A DNA stretch of 64,000 nt from Prostheceraeus crozeri (GCA_907163375.1 CAJQUW010009202.1:2-64001), one strand, 5' to 3'. Positions 28,069 to 41,145 are shown, counted from the stretch's first letter. Numbers and translations: made by a program. Notes: a model not told the origin generated them from the letters alone.

Positions 28069-31000
28069 GGACAAATCAACGTCCATCGGACCACCTTCAT
28101 ATCAGCAGACATCTATGCACAATTAAATTCAGCAAAATATGAGACCAAATACCCAAATTGAAGGGACCGGGGCCTAGAGGGACCTACGGACCAGGCACTA
28201 GAAGGGCCACTCAGCGTCCATCGGACCACCCTCATATCAACAAACATCTATGCACAATCAAATTAGTGAGAATATGAGGCCAAATACTCAAATTGAAGGG
28301 ACCGGGGCCTACAGATACTTACGGACAAGGCTCTAGAAGGGTCACTCAACGTTCATCGGACCACCTTCATATCAACAGACATCTATGCACAATCGAACTA
28401 GGCAAAATATGAGGCCAAATAATCAAATTGAAGGGACCGGGGCCTACAGATACTTACGGACCAGCACTTGAAGGGTCACTCAACGTTCATCGGACAACCT
28501 TCATATCAACAAACATCTATGCACAATCTAATTAGTCAGAATATGAGGCCAAAATTCTCAAATTGAAGGGACCGGGGCCTAGAGAGACCTACGGACCAGG
28601 CTCTAGAAGGGCCACTCAACGTCCATCGGACCACCCTCATATCAACAAACATCTATGCACAATCAAATTAGTCAGAATATGAGGCCAAATACTCAAATTG
28701 AAGGGACCGGGGCCTACAGATACTTACGGACCAGGCTCTAGAAGGGCCACTCAACGTACATCGGACCACCCTCATATCAACAAACATCTATGCACAATCA
28801 AATTAGTCAGAATATGAGGCCAAATACTCAAATTGAAGGGACCAGGGCCTACAGATACTTACGGACCAGGCTCTAGAAGGGCCAATTAACGTCCATCGGA
28901 CCACCCTCATATCAACAGACATCTATGGACAATTGAATTCAGCAAAATATGAGACCAAATACCCAAATTGAAGGGACCGGGGCCTAGAGAGACCTACGGA
29001 CCAGCTCTTGAAGGGCCACTCAACGTTCATCGGACCACCCTCATATCAACAAACATCTATGCACAATCAAATTAGTCAGAATATGAGGCCAAATACTCAA
29101 ATTGAAGGGACCGGGGCCTACAGATACTTACGGACCAGGCTCTAGAAGGGCCACTCAGCGTCGATCGGACCACCTTCATATCAACAAACATCTATGCACA
29201 ATCAAATTAGTCAGATCATGAGGCCAAAATTCTCAAATTGAAGGGACCGGGGCCTAGAGAGACCTACGGACCAGGCTCTAGAAGGGCCACTCAACGTCCA
29301 TCGGACCACCCTCATATCAACAAACATCTATGCACAATCAAATTAGTCAGAATATGAGGCCAAATACTCAAATTGAAGGGACCGGGGCCTACAGATACTT
29401 ACGGACCAGGCTCTAGAAGGACAAATCAACGTCCATCGGACCACCTTCATATCAGCAGACATCTATGCACAATTAAATTCAGCAAAATATGAGACCAAAT
29501 ACCCAAATTGAAGGGACCGGGGCCTAGAGGGACCTACGGACCAGGCACTAGAAGGGCCACTCAGCGTCCATCGGACCACCCTCATATCAACAAACATCTA
29601 TGCACAATCAAATTAGTGAGAATATGAGGCCAAATACTCAAATTGAAGGGACCGGGGCCTACAGATACTTACGGACAAGGCTCTAGAAGGGTCACTCAAC
29701 GTTCATCGGACCACCTTCATATCAACAGACATCTATGCACAATCGAATTCAGCAAAATATGAGGCCAAATACTTAAACTGAAGGGACCAGGGCCTACAGA
29801 TACTTACGGACCAGCACTAGAAGGGCCACTCAGCGTCGATCGGACCACGTTCATATCAACAAACATCTATGCACAATCAAATTAGTCAGAATATGAGACC
29901 AAATACCCAAATTGAAGGGACCGGGGCCTAGAGAGACCTACGGACCAGGCTCTTGAAGGGCCACTCAACGTCCATCGGACCACCCTCATATCAACAAACA
30001 TCTATGCACAATCAAATTAGTCAGAATATGAGGCCAAATACTCAAATTGAAGGGACCAGGGCCTACAGATACTTACGGACCAGCTCTTGAAGGGCCACTC
30101 AACGTCCATCGGACCACCCTCATATCAACAGACATCTATGCACAATCAAATTAGTCAGAATATGAGGCCAAATACTCAAATTGAAGGGACCCCTCATATC
30201 AACAAATATCTATGCACAATCAAATTAGTCAGAATATGAGGCCAAATACTCAAATTGAAGGGACCAGGGCCTACAGATACTTACGGACCAGGCTCTAGAA
30301 GGGCCAATTAACGTCCATCGGACCACCCTCATATCAACAGACATCTATGGACAATTGAATTCAGCAAAATATGAGACCAAATACCCAAATTAAAAGGAGC
30401 GGGGCCTAGAGAGACCTACGGACCAGCTCTTGAAGGGCCACTCAACGTCCATCGGACCACCCTCATATCAACAAACATCTATGCACAATCAAATTAGTCA
30501 GAATATGAGGCCAAATACTCAAATTGAAGGGACCGGGGCCTAGAGAGACCTACGGACCAGGCTCTAGAAGGGCCACTCAACGTCCATCGGACCACCCTCA
30601 TATCAACAAACATCTATGCACAATCAAATTAGTCAGAATATGAGGCCAAATACTCAAATTGAAGGGACCAGGGCCTACAGATACTTACGGACCAGGCTCT
30701 AGAAGGGCCAATTAACGTCCATCGGACCACCCTCATATCAACAGACATCTATGGACAATTGAATTCAGCAAAATATGAGACCAAATACCCAAATTAAAAG
30801 GAGCGGGGCCTAGAGAGACCTACGGACCAGCTCTTGAAGGGCCACTCAACGTTCATCGGACCACCTTCATATCAACAAACATCTATGCACAATCAAATTA
30901 GTCAGAATATGAGGCCAAATACTCAAATTGAAGGGACCGGGGCCTACAGATAATTACGGACCAGGCTCTAGAAGGGCCACTCAACGTCCATCGGACCACC

Positions 31001-31376
31001 CTCATATCAACAAACATCTATGCACAATCAAATTAGTCAGAATATGAGGCCAAATACTCAAATTGAAGGGACCGGGGCCTACAGATACTTACGGACCAGG
31101 CTCTAGAAGGGCCAATTAACGTCCATCGGACCACCCTCATATCAACAGACATCTATGGACAATTGAATTCAGCAAAATATGAGACCAAATACCCAAATTG
31201 AAGGGACCGGGCCTAGAGAGACCTACGGACCAGCTCTTGAAGGGCCACTCAACGTTCATCGGACCACCCTCATATCAACAAACATCTATGCACAATCAAA
31301 TTAGTCAGAATATGAGGCCAAATACTCAAATTGAAGGGACCGGGGCCTACAGATACTTACGGACCAGGCTCTAGAA

Positions 31377-33533
31377 GGACAAATCAACGTCCATCGGACC
31401 ACCTTCATATCAGCAGACATCTATGCACAATTAAATTCAGCAAAATATGAGACCAAATACCCAAATTGAAGGGACCGGGGCCTAGAGGGACCTACGGACC
31501 AGGCACTAGAAGGGCCACTCAGCGTCCATCGGACCACCCTCATATCAACAAACATCTATGCACAATCAAATTAGTGAGAATATGAGGCCAAATACTCAAA
31601 TTGAAGGGACCGGGGCCTACAGATACTTACGGACAAGGCTCTAGAAGGGTCACTCAACGTTCATCGGACCACCTTCATATCAACAGACATCTATGCACAA
31701 TCGAACTAGGCAAAATATGAGGCCAAATAATCAAATTGAAGGGACCGGGGCCTACAGATACTTACGGACCAGCACTTGAAGGGTCACTCAACGTTCATCG
31801 GACCACCTTCATATCAACAAACATCTATGCACAATCTAATTAGTCAGAATATGAGGCCAAAATTCTCAAATTGAAGGGACCGGGGCCTAGAGAGACCTAC
31901 GGACCAGGCTCTAGAAGGGCCACTCAACGTCCATCGGACCACCCTCATATCAACAAACATCTATGCACAATCAAATTAGTCAGAATATGAGGCCAAATAC
32001 TCAAATTGAAGGGACCGGGGCCTACAGATACTTACGGACCAGGCTCTAGAAGGGCCACTCAACGTACATCGGACCACCCTCATATCAACAAACATCTATG
32101 CACAATCAAATTAGTCAGAATATGAGGCCAAATACTCAAATTGAAGGGACCAGGGCCTACAGATACTTACGGACCAGGCTCTAGAAGGGCCAATTAACGT
32201 CCATCGGACCACCCTCATATCAACAGACATCTATGGACAATTGAATTCAGCAAAATATGAGACCAAATACCCAAATTAAAAGGAGCGGGGCCTAGAGAGA
32301 CCTACGGACCAGCTCTTGAAGGGCCACTCAACGTCCATCGGACCACCCTCACATCAACAAACATCTATGCACAATCAAATTAGTCAGAATATGAGGCCAA
32401 ATACTCAAATTGAAGGGACCGGGGCCTAGAGAGACCTACGGACCAGGCTCTAGAAGGGCCACTCAACGTCCATCGGACCACCCTCATATCAACAAACATC
32501 TATGCACAATCAAATTAGTCAGAATATGAGGCCAAATACTCAAATTGAAGGGACCAGGGCCTACAGATACTTACGGACCAGGCTCTAGAAGGGCCAATTA
32601 ACGTCCATCGGACCACCCTCATATCAACAGACATCTATGGACAATTGAATTCAGCAAAATATGAGACCAAATACCCAAATTGAAGGGAGCGGGGCCTAGA
32701 GAGACCTACGGACCAGCTCTTGAAGGGTCACTCAACGTTCATCGGACCACCTTCATATCAACAAACATCTATGCACAATCAAATTAGTCAGAATATGAGG
32801 CCAAATACTCAAATTGAAGGGACCGGGGCCTACAGATAATTACGGACCAGGCTCTAGAAGGGCCACTCAACGTCCATCGGACCACCCTCATATCAACAAA
32901 CATCTATGCACAATCAAATTAGTCAGAATATGAGGCCAAATACTCAAATTGAAGGGACCGGGGCCTACAGATACTTACGGACCAGGCTCTAGAAGGGCCA
33001 ATTAACGTCCATCGGACCACCCTCATATCAACAGACATCTATGGACAATTGAATTCAGCAAAATATGAGACCAAATACCCAAATTGAAGGGACCGGGGCC
33101 TAGAGAGACCTACGGACCAGCTCTTGAAGGGCCACTCAACGTTCATCGGACCACCCTCATATCAACAAACATCTATGCACAATCAAATTAGTCAGAATAT
33201 GAGGCCAAATACTCAAATTGAAGGGACCGGGGCCTACAGATACTTACGGACCAGGCTCTAGAAGGGCCACTCAGCGTCGATCGGACCACCTTCATATCAA
33301 CAAACATCTATGCACAATCAAATTAGTCAGAATATGAGGCCAAATACTCAAATTGAAGGGACCGGGGCCTACAGATACTTACGGACCAGGCTCTAGAAGG
33401 GCCACTCAGCGTCGATCGGACCACCTTCATATCAACAAACATCTATGCACAATCAAATTAGTCAGAATATGAGGCCAAATACTCAAATTGAAGGGACCGG
33501 GGCCTACAGATACTTACGGACCAGGCTCTAGAA
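31377..33533 (+). repeat. Satellite higher-order unit, 16 monomers, copy 2
   Basis: The distance between D markers is 2157 bp, and the internal landmarks match the 25913-28068 unit. Its closing D monomer is altered (GAAGGGAAAGTCAAAGTAC instead of GAAGGACAAATCAACGTCC). Confidence 0.7.
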
Positions 33534-36500
33534 GGGAAAGTCAAAGTACATCGGACCACCTTCATATCAGCAGACATCTATGCACAATTAAATTCAGCAA
33601 AATATGAGACCAAATACCCAAATTGAAGGGACCGGGGCCTAGAGTGACCTACGGACCAGGCTCTAGAAGGGCCACTCAGCGTCCATCGGACCACCCTCAT
33701 ATCAACAAACATCTATGCACAATCAAATTAGTGAGAATATGAGGCCAAATACTCAAATTGAAGGGACCGGGGCCTACAGATACTTACGGACAAGGCTCTA
33801 GAAGGGTCACTCAACGTTCATCGGACCACCTTCATATCAACAGACATCTATGCACAATCGAACTAGGCAAAATATGAGGCCAAATAATCAAATTGAAGGG
33901 ACCGGGGCCTACAGATACTTACGGACCAGCACTTGAAGGGTCACTCAACGTTCATCGGACCACCTTCATATCAACAAACATCTATGCACAATCTAATTAG
34001 TCAGAATATGAGGCCAAAATTCTCAAATTGAAGGGACCGGGGCCTAGAGAGACCTACGGACCAGGCTCTAGAAGGGCCACTCAACGTCCATCGGACCACC
34101 CTCATATCAACAAACATCTATGCACAATCAAATTAGTCAGAATATGAGGCCAAATACTCAAATTGAAGGGACCGGGGCCTACAGATACTTACGGACCAGG
34201 CTCTAGAAGGGCCACTCAACGTACATCGGACCACCCTCATATCAACAAACATCTATGCACAATCAAATTAGTCAGAATATGAGGCCAAATACTCAAATTG
34301 AAGGGACCAGGGCCTACAGATACTTACGGACCAGGCTCTAGAAGGGCCAATTAACGTCCATCGGACCACCCTCATATCAACAGACATCTATGGACAATTG
34401 AATTCAGCAAAATATGAGACCAAATACCCAAATTAAAAGGAGCGGGGCCTAGAGAGACCTACGGACCAGCTCTTGAAGGGCCACTCAACGTCCATCGGAC
34501 CACCCTCATATCAACAAACATCTATGCACAATCAAATTAGTCAGAATATGAGGCCAAATACTCAAATTGAAGGGACCGGGGCCTACAGATACTTACGGAC
34601 CAGGCTCTAGAAGGGCCACTCAACGTACATCGGACCACCCTCATATCAACAAACATCTATGCACAATCAAATTAGTCAGAATATGAGGCCAAATACTCAA
34701 ATTGAAGGGACCAGGGCCTACAGATACTTACGGACCAGGCTCTAGAAGGGCCAATTAACGTCCATCGGACCACCCTCATATCAACAGACATCTATGGACA
34801 ATTGAATTCAGCAAAATATGAGACCAAATACCCAAATTGAAGGGACCGGGGCCTAGAGAGACCTACGGACAAGCTCTTGAAGGGCCACTCAACGTTCATC
34901 GGACCACCCTCATATCAACAAACATCTATGCACAATCAAATTAGTCAGAATATGAGGCCAAATACTCAAATTGAAGGGACCGGGGCCTACAGATACTTAC
35001 GGACCAGGCTCTAGAAGGGCCACTCAGCGTCGATCGGACCACCTTCATATCAACAAACATCTATGCACAATCAAATTAGTCAGAATATGAGGCCAAATAC
35101 TCAAATTGAAGGGACCGGGGCCTACAGATACTTACGGACCAGGCTCTAGAAGGACAAATCAACGTCCATCGGACCACCCTCATATCAGCAGACATCTATG
35201 CACAATTAAATTCAGCAAAATATGAGACCAAATACCCAAATTGAAGGGACCGGGGCCTAGAGGGACCTACGGAGTAGCACTAGAAGGGCCACTCAACGTC
35301 CATCGGACCACCTTCATATCAACAGACATCTATGCACAATTGAGTTCAGCAAAATATGAGACCAAATACCCAAATTGAAGGGACCGGGGCCTAGAGAGAC
35401 CTACGGACCAGGCTCTTGAAGGGCCACTCAACGTCCATCGGACCACCCTCATATCAACAGACATCTATGCACAATCGAACTAGGCAAAATATGAGGCCAA
35501 ATAATCAAATTGAAGGGACCGGGGCCTACAGACACTTACGGACCCCACACTTGAAGGGTCACTCAACGTTCATCGGACCACCTTCATATCAACAAACATC
35601 TATGCACAATCAAATTAGTCAGAATATGAGGCCAAATACTCAAATTGAAGGGACCGGGGCCTACAGATACTTACGGACCAGGCTCTAGAAGGGCCACTCA
35701 ACGTCCATCGGACCACCCTCATCAACAAACATCTATGCACAATCAAATTAGTCAGAATATGAGGCCAAATACTCAAATTGAAGGGACCGGGGCCTACAGA
35801 TACTTACGGACCAGGCTCTAGAAGGGCCACTCAACGTCCATCGGACCACCCTCATATCAACAGACATCTATGGACAATTGAATTCAGCAAAATATGAGAC
35901 CAAATACCCAAATTGAAGGGAGCGGGGCCTAGAGAGACCTACGGACCAGCTCTTGAAGGGCCACTCAACGTCCATCGGACCACCCTCATATCAACAAACA
36001 TCTATGCACAATCAAATTAGTCAGAATATGAGGCCAAATACTCAAATTGAAGGGACCGGGGCCTACAGATACTTACGGACCAGCACTTGAAGGGTCACTC
36101 AACGTTCATCGGACCACCTTCATATCAACAAACATCTATGCACAATCAAATTAGTCAGAATATGAGGCCAAATACTCAAATTGAAGGGACCGGGGCCTAC
36201 AGATACTTACGGACCAGGCTCTAGAAGGGCCACTCAACGTCCATCGGACCACCCTCATATCAACAAACATCTATGCACAATCAAATTAGTCAGAATATGA
36301 GGCCAAATACTCAAATTGAAGGGACCGGGGCCTACAGATACTTACGGACCAGGCTCTAGAAGGGCCAATCAACGTCCATCGGACCACCCTCATATCAACA
36401 GACATCTATGGACAATTGAATTCAGCAAAATATGAGACCAAATACCCAAATTGAAGGGACCGGGGCCTAGAGAGACCTACGGACCAGCTCTTGAAGGGCC

Positions 36501-36867
36501 ACTCAACGTCCATCGGACCACCCTCATATCAACAGACATCTATGCACAATCAAATTATAGAAAATATGAGGCTAAATACCTAAATTGATGGGACCGGGGC
36601 CTACAGAGATCTACGGACCAGGCTCTAGAAGGGCCAATTAACGTCCATCCGACCACCCTCATATAATGAGACATCCATGCACAATTGAATTCAGCAAAAA
36701 TATGAGGCCAAATAACCATATTGAAGGGACCGGGGCCTACAGAGACCTATGGACCAGGCACTCGAAGGGCCACTCAACGTATTAATTTATTTCATTGATG
36801 ATATCTATGTGCTCATGCAGTTCTTCCATTAACAACATCCCTATGCGATATCCATGATGTTTTCTAA

Positions 36868-37078
36868 TATTGAGGCTGAGAGATGACTTTTTGAGGCTTA
36901 GAGATGACTTGCATGTGCATATTGAGGCTGGGAGACTATCTGCTACATTTGATTGAGGCTTAGAAACCCCCAAATGAGGCTGAGAAATGAGATAAATATA
37001 GAAAGTCGCCTCTATTGAGGCTTAGAGATGACTAATTGAGGCTTAGAGATGACATCGAGTGAGGCTGAGAGATAACAT
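36868..37078 (+). repeat. Cluster of about eight TTGAGGCTTAGAGATGAC motifs
   Basis: Variants of a 17-20-bp word occur at about 36870, 36891, 36921, 36952, 36974, 37014, 37034 and 37060, irregularly spaced by 20-40 bp and all in the same orientation. They fill the gap between the satellite edge and the (TA)n tract. The irregular spacing and divergence suggest an old, decayed minisatellite. No coding potential. Confidence 0.8.
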
Positions 37079-37080
37079 AA

Positions 37081-37146
<66 letters not shown>
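37081..37146. repeat. (TA)n microsatellite
   Basis: About 33 uninterrupted TA units follow directly on the TTGAGGCTTAGAGATGAC motif cluster. An open frame through it (alternating I-Y) is an artefact of the dinucleotide repeat. Confidence 0.98.
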
Positions 37147-37149
<3 letters not shown>

Positions 37150-39270
37150 GAGTGTCCGCGGCTTTACGATACCAAAATTCTAGATTTTCATTTTCCACTA
37201 AGAATGTCTTGCCATATAACAAGACTTTACTTTACACTTTGCATGTAGTTTAAATATGCATAAAACAAATGCGAAAATAATTACCGTCATTATCATTATT
37301 CATACATTTGAAAATGATAATTAATGGCAAATAATCAAGTCACTCACTGCTCCGTATGCGCAACCTGATGCTAACATCTGTGGGTACTAGAGCTTTGTTA
37401 ATCATGATTAGCAATTGCATGAGATCAGAAAAAATGAAAAAGCTCATAAGGGCATTTGAATTATTCTATTAAATTTGTAGAAGTACCACGAGTCAGAAGG
37501 ACGGAGTTCAGGGGGTTTGTCGAAGCTTTTTTCGAGGCTGTTCGGAAACAGAATGTTGATATCCATTAGGCCTAGTTTTTGCTTGGAATTGAGTCACTCA
37601 TCATCAACACGCTGGACTCTCATCAGTTGGAAACAAAATTCAGAAGACTCTATCAAAAGAACGACATGATCCACGTGTCACAATACAGTTAGAGCAACAG
37701 CAAGTCAAATTGCTAGAGCAGTGGCACCCGAAGCTCAGTCTGAGGATCTATACTATATTTATCTTGCTCATTCCTTCGAGGATGAAAAGGGATTAATAAA
37801 CTTGACAAAATTTAAATTAATACTTTTTTGCTTGGAAATTGAAGTTTTCAAGATGTTGAAATTCCTACTATTAGTCAATGCATTTCAACCGACTAAGCGT
37901 CGCCATCTTCAGGCCACAGAAGACAAAAGAAAAAAATGAAGAATTCAACGTGATCTTACATTTAAAAAAATGGATTTACAGAAATAGACATCTGCAGCGG
38001 TTGACGGAATACTGTAGTTATACGATCAGCATCTGAATGTTGCCATAAATAAATTGACATTGCCGGATTGGGATTTCCTTGGTTGAAGCAAATCAATGTA
38101 ACTTAACAATGTTTCGACATTTATTCAGAATACGAGTATGTATTCAATCGATATAGAAGCCATTTTACTCTTATATGTTGAATGTCTTTAATCTTCAAAA
38201 CATTCAACAATTCAACAGGATCCCATTTTCATAAAAGAAATGTGTCTTCAAGATAATGACTGCCTTGACAATGAAGTTCAATGAATGCGTCTTTCTAAAA
38301 TTACAACAGTTTTCATCTTTATATTTCTCAAACACGACTTGCGTGTCAGTATTATCTCCACAATGTTGACGCCGTCAATGAACTTCTCTTCGACTATTGA
38401 ATATATAACTTAATACATCGCGTTTTCGATATTTCAACATCCTGAAAATCCAAATTATTTCCTCCTTCACTAGTCAAACAACATCAATGATACTTGGTCA
38501 ACGACTCCACACAGTGACATATCCGGAGCGCCAGTCAAACTTGCACATGTTAAAAAGGACGATAGTTGGACGTTGAGATGAGAATAAATTGAAATGAAAT
38601 CAATCAGACGGAAAGTCGAAGTCTCTCTTAGTTTTGAAGACATGTTAATTTATAATTCATTAAACAACAGTAACGTGTAGATCATCTGATGACTCATTCC
38701 ACACAAACATCGACATCATATCATGATTTGAAGAAATTCGCAAAATTTTCTCAGAGGCTTTATGGGTTAAATTTGACAAGCTAAAGCTCCTGAACATCCA
38801 AGAAATTGGAATGTATGGATACAGTTAGTTCTTCATTTGATAATTTTCTTGACAGCATTGTGCTTTGACGTAGGTTAAGGTTGACGAGTCAAAACGTATT
38901 GACGGTTGATTAACAACACACTACTCTTGAGCTTCCGTTAGGATGTAATGATCAGCAGTCATCTACTTGTGTTCAAACTGTGAAAAACCTTTTATTAAAC
39001 ATCTACAAGCTTGCACTTTTCTGCTATGTATATATACCTTGTTAACTGTCATTAACGATAATTTTGGAACAATACGGTAGTCACAGTCTTCTTAAACAAA
39101 CTCTAGTAGATGTTTCAGTCGATTCTCTCGTTCCTTACATGAGAGGAGACATAGCGACTAGAATGATTCTAATGCGCAATTGAGGGAAATATGAAATGAT
39201 ACATTTTTTGCGTAAATAAAAACTGTAAAGGTATCACTCTCAGACTGCAATAACTCTTGCAACAAAATAA
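37147..39270. other. Unassigned sequence right of the satellite
   Basis: No gene, RNA or element is recognised on either strand. Open frames are under 75 codons and lack motifs. Confidence 0.45.
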
Positions 39271-39622
39271 TAATATTTTGTTCATAGGGAAGAGTCAAGA
39301 ATAATGTGATGTTATCTTATTTAATTTATGACGCTATCAATTTCAATCACTACTCTGTGATCTCCTTCAGGCAAAAAGGAATTTTAACATTGACTTATAA
39401 CAGGGATGTCTATGAAGCACCCTCTATGTTTTATAGACATCCCTGCTTATACATTCAGAATGTTTTGTACAATGATATCATAAAAATATGATATGGAAGG
39501 GATGATATAGGAAATGGGGAATCGGAGATATGTATGAGGCAGGTAGAGCTGGGTTACATAGTACCAGTAGCATAGAAAACAATGACCTGACTAAAAAGTT
39601 AATGGTACATAGGTAAATTTTG
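39271..39622. repeat. Left inverted repeat of the Penelope-like element
   Basis: It matches the reverse complement of 41146-41475 over its whole length with scattered substitutions; for example GGGAAGAGTCAAGAATAA and CAGAATGTTTTGTACAATGA are shared. It carries an extra 45-bp hairpin (39401-39445) that replaces about 20 bp in the right copy. Its inner end covers the last codons and stop of the endonuclease frame. Confidence 0.88.
39401..39445. repeat. 45-bp perfect hairpin inside the left Penelope repeat
   Basis: CAGGGATGTCTAT is followed after 19 bases by its exact complement ATAGACATCCCTG. The right copy of the terminal repeat lacks this sequence, so the hairpin arose or inserted after the two repeats were formed. 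Confidence 0.85.
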
Positions 39623-39947
39623 AATCATAGGTATCAGAAAAAGAGAAATCCTTGTAGCTGTTCAGTTCATGTTTGTTATTAATTGTTGGTTTAGATTTGT
39701 TGACATAAAAAGCTTCTCTTAGACGAAGATTGCTTGCATCGTGGTCATGTGCCAGAACTGATGTTATGATGTTGTTCGTTTGACAGTTGTTCAAATGATT
39801 TCTGATGGACGAGTCAGCAGTTGTCATATGCTCCTTGCAGCAAATATGGAAAAATCGCACAGTGATGCCGATGTAAAATTGGTGGCATTTAGAGCAAGAA
39901 AGCTGATAAACAATGATTTTCTTCTTCCACTTCTTAGAGTCAAGCAC
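39591..39947 (-). pseudogene. GIY-YIG endonuclease domain of the Penelope-like element
   Basis: A 118-residue frame reads VYQLSCSKCHQFYIGITVRF then ...CCKEH. This matches the Penelope GIY-YIG signature: a zinc-binding C-x2-C ahead of YIG-x-T, then R and E-H. The domain cleaves target DNA to prime reverse transcription. The conserved R (in TVR) and E (in KEH) are present, while the second arginine usual before EH is a cysteine here. It lies downstream of the RT on the same strand and is separated from it by stops. Confidence 0.85.
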
Positions 39948-40283
39948 AGGGCAATTCGATAAGTTGCAGTGTTGATCTTGCTCGTTTTGAGTGCACTTCT
40001 TTGTGTTTTACTTTCACGAATATTTATTTTTTCTCGTCAAAAGACGCTTTTAATTTGGTTATCTAACTTGTCAGATATGTAAGGGAATGGAAAATGCATA
40101 AATTCATTGTCATTTTCCGCTTAGATTCTCTGTTATTCTTTGAAGAATATTTGATAATTTGTGTGGGGTATTCATTGCTGAGGAGAGTATTTTCGAATAC
40201 ATTTTCATGTTTTTTGTAGACTTGCAAACTGGAACACCGGTCGGCAATTCGCTGCTTTTCGTTTCTGATGAAGTGAGATTTTG

Positions 40284-41139
40284 TTATGGTTGGTAGAGTT
40301 GATCTATAATAGACAAAATATTCTTTCTAGCTGTCTTTCTGTAGAATTCAAATTGAGGGTTGCTAGAAGTGGCTGTGGTTACAGAAAAATCAAGCAAACT
40401 GAGAGTGTTCGTAGCGGCTGGGTGTTCGATCTCGAACTTGATGTTTGGATGTTGTGAATTCAAAGTTTGGAGTAACTGAATGGCTTGCTCTTCATTTGTT
40501 ACCACGGCAAAACAGTCATCGACATAGCATTTAAACAACGGAACTTCACTCATTGTTGATAATGCTAGTCTCTCAATGTTGTCAATGAATAGGATAGCAA
40601 GTATTCCAGATAAAGAATTTCCCATTAGAAGACCAGTTGTTTGACGATAAAATTTGCCTTGAAACTCGAAGACAGTATTGTCAAGAATAACCACCAGCAG
40701 ATGTTGTATTTGGTTGACCGCGAGTCCTTTAACATGTGCGATGTTGTTGTTATGTAGTTTTTGAATAGTTGCTGAGATGGCATCATTGATTGGAATCGAA
40801 GTATACATGGCTGATATATCATAACTGCATGGTTTCAGCGGTTGATCAGAGTTAGTATTCTTGATTGCTTCAATCAGCTCCATATTCGAAGAAAGATTTG
40901 TAGGAAGGAATTTAGAAGAGGGGTCAAAAGTTTTGGCAACAGCAAAGATACTCGTAGTTTGTACCGTTTATGTTTGAAACAATAAGTCTTATTTTGTGTT
41001 GTGGACCTTGTTTATGTGTCTTTATGAGATGATAGAATTGTGGCATAGTGGAATTATTCGCCACGCAGCTTCTCGTCGCAAATTCTGGAAATCGGTTCAC
41101 TCCGGCAATGTTTTTCCACACGCTATTTATTTTGTTCAT
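40284..41139 (-). pseudogene. Reverse transcriptase of the Penelope-like element
   Basis: Two adjoining minus-strand frames (40924-41139 and 40284-40940) together give an RT core. The first holds PQFYHLIKTHKQGPQHKIRL, matching the N-terminal RT motifs of this family. The second holds DISAMYTSIP (motif A), QTTGLLMGNSLSG (motif B), CYVDDCFAV (motif C, catalytic DD) and LSLLDF. Y-V-D-D with a YTSIP-type motif A is typical of Penelope rather than LINE or LTR elements. A frame change near 40930 separates the halves. The frame begins right at the right terminal repeat, so the usual N-terminal region is missing. Confidence 0.88.
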
Positions 41140-41145
41140 GAGCGT

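Larger units (their letters stand above)
8576..36779 (+). repeat. Giant 135-bp satellite array, about 209 monomers, with higher-order structure
   Basis: A single tandem array of a 135-bp monomer (for example GGACCACCCTCATATCAACA ... to ... CACTCAACGTCCATC) runs unbroken for about 28.2 kb. Some monomers are 134 bp because the ACCAGGCTCTAG segment is replaced by ACCAGCACTTG or ACCAGCTCTTG. All copies have the same orientation. At least six variants recur, told apart by the stretch after CTATG: A (GACAATTGAATTCAGC), B (CACAATCAAATTAGTCAG), C (CACAATCGAACTAGGC), D (CACAATTAAATTCAGC, preceded by GGACAAATCAACG), E (CACAATTGAGTTCAGC) and F (CACAATCTAATTAGTCAG). The first partial monomer and the last two full ones (36540-36779) are more diverged than interior copies, as usual for array edges. 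No other element interrupts it. Such arrays are typical of centromeric, pericentromeric or other heterochromatic DNA; which one applies is not shown here. Confidence 0.97.

Noticed and set aside
13722-35688. Open frames of 70-90 codons in the satellite (GPPSYQQTSMHN...), with 135 bp being exactly 45 codons
   Set aside because: The common B monomer has a TAG in this frame (CTCTAGAAG) and the 134-bp variants shift the frame, so no frame is kept open across the array. The peptides are by-products of the repeat.
8576-36779. CRISPR-like or other repeat-spacer array
   Set aside because: There are no unique spacers; the whole 135-bp unit is repeated, and the surrounding sequence is eukaryotic.
8576-36779. 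CENP-B box in the satellite monomer
   Set aside because: No TTCG-x4-A-x2-CGGG pattern was found in the consensus monomer.
37059-37253. 64-codon frame with an alternating I-Y tract
   Set aside because: It is the translation of the (TA)n microsatellite.
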